Source: [Actinomadura] parvosata subsp. kistnae (GTDB lineage: Bacteria; Actinomycetota; Actinomycetes; Streptosporangiales; Streptosporangiaceae). From it: a DNA stretch of 64,000 bases. Both the position numbers and the translations under genes were made by a program. The notes below the pieces were generated by a model. That model made no database searches. It was not told where the DNA came from and was given only the letters and a program-made list of their open reading frames with translations. The stretch lies in the NCBI RefSeq assembly GCF_900323885.1, contig NZ_OOHJ01000008.1, positions 301,586 through 365,585 on the forward strand, in the 5' to 3' direction. Shown here piece by piece: positions 57,855 through 64,000 of this stretch (position 1 is the first letter of the stretch; each line of letters begins with the position of its first letter).

Positions 57855-58671
57855 CGGGCAGCAGCTCGATGCGTACCGACTCGCTCTCCGACAGCAGGAC
57901 GACCCGGCCGAGGCCGCGCCGCCACTGTTCGTACGTCATCGCCGGCACGAGGTAGTGCCTGCTCTCGCGGCTGAGCAGCAGGCGCAGCCCGTCGTAGCGG
58001 TAGCGGTACATGCCCTTGGGCAGGTCGGTCCTGGTGACGCCCACGGCGTTGAGTGCGAGCTGGTCCTTGGCGAAGATCGAGACCTGCGTGCGGCGGGGCA
58101 GGCTCTCGGCGAAGGCGCGCGCCGCCTCGGCGCCGCGCAGCTGGGCGAACAGGGCGGCGCTCCAGAGCAGGCACAGGATGGCGACTCCGGCCGCCATGAT
58201 GAACGCGACCCGGCCGAGCGGCCGCTCGCGGAAGAGGGCGACCAGCAGGGGCAGGCCGCCCGCGATGAGCAGCAGGATCAGGATCGTGTTGACCGAGCCG
58301 CCCGCCAGCGCCACCGCCGCCAGGAGCAGCCCGAGCGCGGTCGCACCCGACCCCGCACCGCCGAGCAGCCTGCGCCGCAGGGCGACGTCGCAGCGCAGGC
58401 CGGCCGCGAGCACGACGAGGGGCAGCACGACCAGCCAGGGCAGCACCTCGGGGCGGAAGAGGTTCAGGCCGCGCAGGGCGTACTCGTCGAGCCGGTAGCC
58501 GATGGCGGAGGCGTCGAGCTGGAACAGCTCCAGGTAGCTGTCGGTGTAGACCCAGCCCACGTAGATGATCACCGTCGCGGACGAGGTCAGCAGGAAGGTG
58601 CTCAGGGCGATCGGGTCGATCGTGGCGGCGGTCCGCGCCGGGGCCGACGGGCCGGACGGGTTCTCGCTCAC
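57838..58671 (-). CDS. Multi-pass membrane protein of unknown function
   Basis: 277 residues from GTG 58671, overlapping the lipoprotein stop (GTGA). It has four to five membrane helices (FLLTSSATVIIYVGWVY, LPWLVVLPLVVLAAGL, ATALGLLLAAVALAGGS, TILILLLIAGGLPLLVAL). A C-terminal domain of about 90 residues is probably outside (FAESLPRRTQVSIFAKDQLA, LPKGMYRYRYDGLRLLLSRE). I do not recognise the family. It is co-translated with the lipoprotein upstream, so the two probably form an envelope complex. Confidence 0.8.
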   Translation of the reverse strand: MSENPSGPSAPARTAATIDPIALSTFLLTSSATVIIYVGWVYTDSYLELFQLDASAIGYRLDEYALRGLNLFRPEVLPWLVVLPLVVLAAGLRCDVALRRRLLGGAGSGATALGLLLAAVALAGGSVNTILILLLIAGGLPLLVALFRERPLGRVAFIMAAGVAILCLLWSAALFAQLRGAEAARAFAESLPRRTQVSIFAKDQLALNAVGVTRTDLPKGMYRYRYDGLRLLLSRESRHYLVPAMTYEQWRRGLGRVVLLSESESVRIELLPGVRSG

Positions 58672-59105
58672 GTGTCTCCGGGCTCGGGCGTCGGCTGCTC
58701 TTCGGGTTCGGGGGTCGGCAACTGCTTCTGCCCGGGTTCGGGGGTCGGAGGTTCCGGCGTCTCGGTCGGGGCCAGCGGCCCGGTCAGCCCGGTTTCCGGG
58801 TCCTCGGACGCCGTCGGTGGCCCGGTGAAGCGGCCGCCCGGGCTGTGCCCGGTGTCGAGGCTGGGACAGGCCGCCGCGACGACGTCCCCGCCCCCGGCCG
58901 GGCACGCCGCCGAGGATTTCTTCGGCCGCTTCTTCTTCACCGTCGCCGAGCCGGACGCGCGCGGCCCCTCGGCCCCCTGCCCGATGGAGCTGCTCACCGG
59001 GTCTCCGGCGGGGCCGGACGGCGCGCTTCCGCACGCGCCCAGCGCCAGGACCGCCGCGAGACCTAAGGCCGCCGCCGCTCCGGCCGTCCGGTGGTCGATG
59101 TTCAT
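58668..59105 (-). CDS. Small Pro-rich lipoprotein
   Basis: 145 residues from ATG 59105, with GGGGGAG at about 7 bp. The lipoprotein signal ends at LGAC (Cys25). The mature part has a basic patch (KKKRPKKSS), two cysteines and a Pro/Glu/Thr-rich tail (PTETPEPPTPEPG, LPTPEPEEQPTPEPGD). It is probably anchored on the outer membrane face, with the tail extending through the wall. Its stop overlaps the membrane-protein gene start. Confidence 0.82.
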   Translation of the reverse strand: MNIDHRTAGAAAALGLAAVLALGACGSAPSGPAGDPVSSSIGQGAEGPRASGSATVKKKRPKKSSAACPAGGGDVVAAACPSLDTGHSPGGRFTGPPTASEDPETGLTGPLAPTETPEPPTPEPGQKQLPTPEPEEQPTPEPGDT

Positions 59106-59202
59106 GGTGGGCTCCCCCCGCGATGACACAGGAGTCATCACGTTCGGCTGCCGCTTCGTTACAGAGGATGATCATGCGCGCCGTTTGTCGTACAGTCGGC
59201 GG

Positions 59203-60564
59203 ATGGACCCGGTTGAGCTCTTCCATCAGGTGGCGGCCACCGTGCCCGCCTACGGCAGGTTCCTCGCGGAGCATCGGGTGGATCCGGCGCAGGTCGTGAC
59301 GTTCGAGGACTTCACGCGGCTGCCCATGACGACCAAGGACACCTACACCCGCCGGCACCCCCTCCCCGACCTGTGCAGGAACGGCGTGATCGGAGACATG
59401 ATCGCCGTCTCCTCCGGGTCCACGGGCGTGCCGTCGTTCTGGCCGCGTTCGGCGGCGGACGAGCGGGTGATCGCCGACCGGTTCGAGGAGGTGCTCGGCG
59501 GCTCGTTCGGCGCCCGGGAGCGCCGCACGCTGGCCGTGGTCTGCTTCGCGCTCGGCACGTGGGTGGGCGGCCTGTTCACCGTCGCCTGCTGCCGTCACCT
59601 GGCCGAGCGCGGCCTGCCGATCACCGTGGTCGCCCCCGGCACGGACCGCCGGGAGATCGCGCGGGTGCTGCCGGAGCTGGCGCCGTACTTCGAGCAGGTC
59701 GTGCTGCTGGGCTATCCGCCGTTCCTGAAGAACGTCGTCGACACCGAGGACCTGCCCTGGGCGAGCTGGGACGTCAAGCTGGTGACGGCGGGCGAGGTGT
59801 TCAGCGAGGAGTGGCGGACGCTGGTCGCCGAGCGGGCCGGCATCGCCGACCCGGTGCGCGGCATCGCCTCCCTGTACGGCACCGCCGACGCGGGCGTGCT
59901 CGGCAACGAGACGCCGCTGTCGGTGGAGCTGCGCCGGTTCCTGTCGGCCCGCCCGGGCACGGCCAGGGAGCTGTTCGGCGAGTCGCGGCTGCCGACGCTC
60001 GTGCAGTACGACCCGGAGGTGCGCTTCTTCGAGGAGCACGAGGGCACCCTGCTGTTCTCGGGCGACAACGGGGTGCCGCTCGTCCGCTACCACATCGCCG
60101 ACGAGGGCGGCGTCATCCCGTACGAGGAGCTGCTGGGCTTCGTGCGGCGGCATGGCTTCGAGCCGCGCGAGGACGGGCCGCGGCGGCCCTTCGTGTACGT
60201 GTTCGGCCGCTCGCACTTCACCGTGTCCTACTACGGCGCGAACATCTACCCGGAGAACATCGCGATCGGCCTGGAGCAGCCCGGGGTGAGCGAGCGGGTG
60301 ACGGGCAAGTTCGTGCTGGAGGCGGCCGAGGACGAGCGGCGCGACCGGCACCTGACGGTGACGGTGGAGCTGATGCCCGGGGAGAGGCCGTCCGAGGAGA
60401 CCGCCCAGGCGGTCGGCGCGTCGATCCTGGCTCAGTTGCTCCGGCTGAACAGCGAGTTCGCGGCGTACGTGCCGGTGCCGCGGCAGGCGCCGTTCGTCCG
60501 GCTGCGCGAGGCGGGCGACCCGGAGTACTTCCCGCCGGGCGCCAAGCACCGTTACACCCGGTAG
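59203..60564 (+). CDS. Adenylate-forming ligase (phenylacetate-CoA ligase-like)
   Basis: 453 residues from ATG 59203. The nucleotide loop is VSSGSTGVPSFWPRS, with the family motifs ASLYGTADAGVLGNE and RYHIADEGGVI, and a C-terminal subdomain with SHFTVSYYGANIYPENIAIG. It resembles PaaK-type enzymes that activate carboxylates as acyl-AMP/acyl-CoA. The substrate is unknown. TACAGT (59191-59196) lies 6 bp upstream of the ATG, so the transcript may be leaderless. It is cytoplasmic. It is divergent from the lipoprotein gene and 113 bp before the composite protein gene. Confidence 0.87.
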   Translation: MDPVELFHQVAATVPAYGRFLAEHRVDPAQVVTFEDFTRLPMTTKDTYTRRHPLPDLCRNGVIGDMIAVSSGSTGVPSFWPRSAADERVIADRFEEVLGGSFGARERRTLAVVCFALGTWVGGLFTVACCRHLAERGLPITVVAPGTDRREIARVLPELAPYFEQVVLLGYPPFLKNVVDTEDLPWASWDVKLVTAGEVFSEEWRTLVAERAGIADPVRGIASLYGTADAGVLGNETPLSVELRRFLSARPGTARELFGESRLPTLVQYDPEVRFFEEHEGTLLFSGDNGVPLVRYHIADEGGVIPYEELLGFVRRHGFEPREDGPRRPFVYVFGRSHFTVSYYGANIYPENIAIGLEQPGVSERVTGKFVLEAAEDERRDRHLTVTVELMPGERPSEETAQAVGASILAQLLRLNSEFAAYVPVPRQAPFVRLREAGDPEYFPPGAKHRYTR

Positions 60565-60618
60565 GGGCGGGGCCGCGGGCCCAGAGTTTTCCCTAGTGCG
60601 ACCCCTGGGGCGGGTGCG

Positions 60619-60636
60619 GGCCCCGGGGCCTACCGT
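60619..60636 (+). promoter_or_regulatory. Candidate promoter region of the composite protein gene
   Basis: The perfect palindrome GGCCCCGGGGCC (60619-60630) is followed by TACCGT (60631-60636), a plausible -10. An upstream TGCGACCC could be part of a -35 element. Weakly supported. Confidence 0.35.
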
Positions 60637-60677
60637 CGGGGTGGGCCGACCCGACGGAAGGGAGCAGGTGACGCCTC

Positions 60678-62732
60678 ATGCTGGATGATCTCGGCCGGAT
60701 GTTCTCCTGGCTGATGGCGGCTCTGGTGCGGCCGGTGTCCGGGTTGTACGGCGAGTTCGACCTGCGGCCCGGCGACCGGGATCCGGGGCCGGGGCTGCCC
60801 GCCCGGTACGGCGGCGCGGACCGGCCCGGCGTGACCGGCACCACGCACGTCCGTGACCTGCACCGGGACCTGCGGGAGCTGGGGTTTCTGCTCGCGCCGG
60901 AGGACACGGCGGAGTTCACGACGGCCACGTGGCTCGCGGTGATGGAGTTCCAGCGGTACGCGTCGCTGTCCGACGCGGCCACCGAGCGGGAGCCGCGCGC
61001 GGCGACCCTCCTGGACGAGGTGCCGCCCGATGCTTCCCTCCTCCACGTGAGCGCGGCTTCCGCCTTCCCGCCGCAGGGGCCGTTCCGGGTGCTCGCGGGC
61101 GAGGAGATCATGGAGGTCACCGCCGTCACCACCGCCCGGACGACCGGGACGGACGCCGCGCTCAAAGTGACGCGCGGCATGGAGGGCACGGCGGCGGCCG
61201 CCCACGCGCGGGGCGCCGAGGTGGAGCTGATCCGCTGGTCGGACCGGCTCGTGCCGGCGCACGCCCCCTTCTACGAGCGGTACGCCGACCCGGTCACCGG
61301 CGTCGTCAACGCCTGGACCAGGTTCGTGCTGCGCCGCTGGAAGGAGGGGCGGCGGCGGTGCCCGATCGTGGTGGAGGCGTGGGAGCTGCGGGAGGGCCGG
61401 CCGGACCGCCTCCACACGATCCCCGCCGCCGAGGGCCGCCCCGCCCGCCGGGCCGGGAACGTCTGGGGCGCGCGCGAGGTGACCGCCACCGGGCCGCGCC
61501 TGTACGTCCGCGACCTGACGAGCACGTGGCGGCGCCCGTCCCGCCCGCCGATCGTGCCAGAACGTCCCGAGTTGGACGTGACCGGCGACTACCGCGTACT
61601 CGGCGACTACGCGGGCCCGCGGGCGTGGCCGGAGTTCGGGCACACGTGGCGGCCGGAGGGCGAGATGCTGCCCGAGCACCTGCTGCCCGCCACGGAGCCG
61701 GGCGGGTCCGGCCCCACGCTGGGGCAGCTCATCGAGGCGGGCGACGCGGCGGCGCTCGGCACGTACAAGGTGGTGCGCGCGGTCAGCGAGGTCGAGGCCA
61801 TCGGCTACTTCGACTGCATGAACGCCTACGACCGGGCGTTCGTCTCGCTCGGCCCGTGCCACTGGACGGCCGGCCTGGCCACCGGCCCCTCCCCCGCGAG
61901 CGCCGTGGACGAGGGCGAGCTGTGGGGTTTCATGGCGTATCTGAAGGCGACGGACCGGTACGCGTTCGCCCAGGCCGTGGGGCGGTTCGGGGTGGACGTC
62001 GGCACGGAGTGGGGCCAGGACGGCGCGGCGCTGTTCGAGCCGGGCCAGCGCAAGTACACCGGCCGCCCCGCGCTGCCCCGCGAGGGCGGCGGCCGGTACG
62101 AGCTGGGCAAGGTCGAGGAGTACGACCTGTTCCGCGGCTGGCACTGGTTCTACCGCCTGCAGATGGCCGGCCGTACCGTGGACGGCTTCCGCCGCGCGAT
62201 GTGGGACATGGCGCGGCTGCGCCTGCGTGACGTCGGCGAGACGCCCTGGGACGGCCCGGCGGAGCCGCCCACCTGGACGGTCCCCGGCCCGGACGGCCCG
62301 CGCCCGGCCAGGATCAAGGACGTGATCACCTCCGAGCGGGGCATGGCGATCGTCTACCGCTGGCACATCAGAGCCCCGGCGAACATGGTGTCCGCCGGCC
62401 CCGCCTCGGAGCCGCCCGAGACGAGGAGGATCGGCCGCGCGGGCCCCGTCCTGCGGGCCGCGTGCGAGGCCGCCATCAGGGAGGAGCCGGGCCTGTTCAC
62501 CGGCTCGCCCGACACGTGGGGCGACGCCGCCGAGCAGGCGCTGGTCGCGCGGCTGCGCGCCCAGGGCGGGGCCTCCGTCGAGTACGTGCACGAGTGGCCG
62601 CGCCAGGTGTCCGCGAGCCGCGGGTTCGCGCTGCCGTACGAGCTGCTGCCCGACCACGGCGACGGCCGCCGGCTCGACCCGGCGCGAGGCTCCTTCCACC
62701 TGGACACGCGCGGCCTCCCGCCACCGCCATAG
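60678..62732 (+). CDS. Composite protein: peptidoglycan-binding-like, tail-fibre-like and unknown C-terminal domains
   Basis: 684 residues from ATG 60678. Residues about 50-100 resemble a peptidoglycan-binding domain (THVRDLHRDLRELGFLLAPE, TTATWLAVMEFQRYASL). Residues about 115-180 (FPPQGPFRVLAGEEIMEVTA, then VTRGMEGTAAAAHARGAEVE) resemble a module common in phage tail proteins. The large C-terminal part (about 370-684) has CHWTAGLATGPSPASAVDEG, FGVDVGTEWGQDGAALFEPG, RGWHWFYRLQMAGRTVDGFR and further conserved-looking Trp/Asp/Glu residues that could be catalytic. No signal peptide. A wall-active enzyme or tail/injection-device component is possible, but no other tail gene is seen nearby. The function is unknown. 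Confidence 0.78.
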   Translation: MLDDLGRMFSWLMAALVRPVSGLYGEFDLRPGDRDPGPGLPARYGGADRPGVTGTTHVRDLHRDLRELGFLLAPEDTAEFTTATWLAVMEFQRYASLSDAATEREPRAATLLDEVPPDASLLHVSAASAFPPQGPFRVLAGEEIMEVTAVTTARTTGTDAALKVTRGMEGTAAAAHARGAEVELIRWSDRLVPAHAPFYERYADPVTGVVNAWTRFVLRRWKEGRRRCPIVVEAWELREGRPDRLHTIPAAEGRPARRAGNVWGAREVTATGPRLYVRDLTSTWRRPSRPPIVPERPELDVTGDYRVLGDYAGPRAWPEFGHTWRPEGEMLPEHLLPATEPGGSGPTLGQLIEAGDAAALGTYKVVRAVSEVEAIGYFDCMNAYDRAFVSLGPCHWTAGLATGPSPASAVDEGELWGFMAYLKATDRYAFAQAVGRFGVDVGTEWGQDGAALFEPGQRKYTGRPALPREGGGRYELGKVEEYDLFRGWHWFYRLQMAGRTVDGFRRAMWDMARLRLRDVGETPWDGPAEPPTWTVPGPDGPRPARIKDVITSERGMAIVYRWHIRAPANMVSAGPASEPPETRRIGRAGPVLRAACEAAIREEPGLFTGSPDTWGDAAEQALVARLRAQGGASVEYVHEWPRQVSASRGFALPYELLPDHGDGRRLDPARGSFHLDTRGLPPPP

Positions 62733-62736
62733 GAGC

Positions 62737-64000
62737 TCAGGGCTCGCGGCGGACGGCCACCAGCGCGACGTCGTCCTCGCGCACCCCGAACGCGCTCAGG
62801 ATGCGGTCGGCGAAGTCCTCCAGGTCGTCCTCGACGACCTCGGCGAGCTTCCTGGCCTTCTCCAGGCTCTCGTCCAGCGAGATCCTGCGGTCTTCGACGA
62901 GCCCGTCGGTGAACAGCAGCAGCGTGCCGCCGGGCGGCAGCTTCAGCCGGTCCACCGTGTACGTCTCCGGCAGCGCCCCCAGCAGCAGGTTGCCCAGGTT
63001 GTGGTAGGTGCCGCCGGGCCCGGCGAACAGGGGCGGGATGTGGCCGGCGTTGCCGATCTCGACCTCCCCCGTCGCCGGGTCGATGAGCATCAGGCAGAGC
63101 GTGGCCGTCATGCGCGGGTGGTAGCGCCGCATCATCTGGTTGAGCAGGTCGAGCGAGGCGCTGAGGTCGGCCTGCCCGATGAACGAGGCGCGCATCGCGT
63201 GCCGCAGCTCCGCCATCACGGTCGCGGCGTGCAGCGAATGGCCCTCCACGTCGCCGATCGCCACCAGCACCCGCTCGCCGATCGGCAGCACCTCGTAGAA
63301 GTCGCCGCCCACCTCGATGTTGTCGGCGGCCGGCTCGTAACGCATCGCGACGCGCAGGCCGGGCACCTGGGGGATGCGGGTGGGCAGCAGGCTGCGCTGC
63401 AGGGTCAGCGCGATCGCGTGCTCCTCGGTGTAGGCGCGCAGCGCGCCGACGGCCAGGGCGAGCTGCTGGCCGAGCTGGCGCAGCAGGTTCACCTCGTCGG
63501 CGTCGAGCGGCGGGTCGCTCTCCACACCGAGGTAGACGGGCGCGCCGGAGTTCTTCGTCCGGCACAGCACGCCCGTGGTGTCGCCGTCGAAGCGAATGTC
63601 CGGCAGGAGGTCGCGCCACTGCCGCGCGTCCAGGGTGAACACGTGGGCGCGCTGCGTCTCCCGCTGCACCATCCCGCTGAGGCGGTGCAGCAGGTCGGGC
63701 CCGGCCGGGTGGGGCGTGGCCCGCTCGCCGGGCCGGGCCCGGTAGCGGCGGGTGCGGCCGTCGGGCAGCAGCACCAGCGTGCCGCAGAAGCGGCCCAGCA
63801 CGCCGGCCGCGCCCTCCACGGCGACCGACAGCAGCGCGTCGAACGTGTCGGCCTCGTTCATGCGCAGCGTCACGTCCGCCAGCCCCGCCAGGCGCTCGGC
63901 CATCCGCTCGGCCCGCCACCGCGCCCGGTAGTACCGCAGCATGGCCTCCACCGTGGCGGAGAACTCGGCCGGCTCGATCGGCTCGGCGAGGTAGGCGTCG
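62737..64000 (-). CDS. Receiver-GAF-PP2C (RsbU/SpoIIE-like) phosphatase, 5' end missing
   Basis: The coding frame runs off the right edge, so the start is missing; at least 421 residues remain. The first visible residues DAYLAEPIEPAEFSATVEAM match the end of a response-regulator receiver domain. A GAF-like domain follows (about 30-180 of the visible part), then a PP2C/SpoIIE catalytic domain with ADNIEVGGDFYEV, VLVAIGDVEGHSLHAA, GNAGHIPPLF and LLLFTDGLVEDR. Such proteins dephosphorylate anti-sigma antagonists in response to a kinase signal. It ends 4 bp after the composite protein gene, convergent. No anti-sigma or antagonist gene is in view. Confidence 0.9.
   Translation of the reverse strand, partial: DAYLAEPIEPAEFSATVEAMLRYYRARWRAERMAERLAGLADVTLRMNEADTFDALLSVAVEGAAGVLGRFCGTLVLLPDGRTRRYRARPGERATPHPAGPDLLHRLSGMVQRETQRAHVFTLDARQWRDLLPDIRFDGDTTGVLCRTKNSGAPVYLGVESDPPLDADEVNLLRQLGQQLALAVGALRAYTEEHAIALTLQRSLLPTRIPQVPGLRVAMRYEPAADNIEVGGDFYEVLPIGERVLVAIGDVEGHSLHAATVMAELRHAMRASFIGQADLSASLDLLNQMMRRYHPRMTATLCLMLIDPATGEVEIGNAGHIPPLFAGPGGTYHNLGNLLLGALPETYTVDRLKLPPGGTLLLFTDGLVEDRRISLDESLEKARKLAEVVEDDLEDFADRILSAFGVREDDVALVAVRREP

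Noticed and set aside
60630..62699. 689-codon - strand frame opposite the composite protein
   Set aside because: Low-complexity Arg/Gly/Ala/Val/His translation without motifs. The + strand frame has a proper start and recognisable modules.

Overview
The window is chromosomal DNA of very high GC content with frequent GTG/TTG starts and many 4-bp stop/start overlaps (ATGA, GTGA). It carries a DUF574-type SAM methyltransferase, a class II DAHP synthase, a CebR-type cellobiose operon, a HAIR-like site before lon, a DGPF/ECF sigma pair and an RsbU-type phosphatase. Together these point to a filamentous actinomycete, most likely Streptosporangiaceae (Nonomuraea-like). The genus is an inference. I see no rRNA, tRNA, CRISPR array, insertion sequence or prophage block.

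Layout. 0-0.5 kb: end of a CGNR zinc-finger regulator. 0.6-4.8 kb: two-gene heterodimeric ABC exporter divergent from a TetR regulator, with twin palindromic operators between them. 4.8-6.6 kb: alpha/beta hydrolase divergent from a LysR regulator. 6.6-11.8 kb: coupled operon of ECF sigma factor, single-pass membrane protein and a 1231-residue secreted subtilisin. 11.9-14.1 kb: DGPF/YCII protein and an ECF42-type sigma factor. 14.1-16.1 kb: 14-TM MFS exporter and divergent PadR. 16.1-16.9 kb: non-coding tandem-repeat tract. 17-22.7 kb: cebEFG-bglC-cebR-like operon with two perfect CebR operators. 22.7-27 kb: phosphotransferase-like gene, secreted M64-like metallopeptidase, RskA-like anti-sigma factor. 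27-32.7 kb: FAD monooxygenase, DAHP synthase, methyltransferase, thioredoxin, pentapeptide-repeat protein. 32.7-33.9 kb: VOC-ArsR-SRPBCC operon with an operator-embedded promoter. 33.9-40.6 kb: frameshifted HAAS-type membrane gene, PadR, cydABDC (cydC carries two frameshifts). 40.6-44.3 kb: WS/DGAT-like acyltransferase, PAP2 membrane protein, cytochrome P450. 44.4-46.9 kb: membrane protein, winged-helix regulator and ABC transporter. 47-50 kb: HtrA-like protease and acyl-CoA synthetase. 50-52.5 kb: metNIQ methionine importer with a possible leader peptide. 53-55.3 kb: Lon. 55.4-57.7 kb: NarL-type two-component system. 57.8-59.1 kb: membrane protein and lipoprotein. 59.2-62.7 kb: adenylate-forming ligase and a composite peptidoglycan-binding-like protein. 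62.7-64 kb: truncated receiver-GAF-PP2C phosphatase.

Two themes recur. First, in-frame short tandem repeats (12, 18, 33, 42 bp) have expanded linkers or tails in several genes. Three genes also have their 3' ends tandemly copied just beyond the stop codon. Second, many regulator genes sit beside recognisable palindromic operators, so several local circuits can be read from the DNA. Three one-base frameshifts lie between 34.1 and 39.8 kb and may be real decay or sequencing error.
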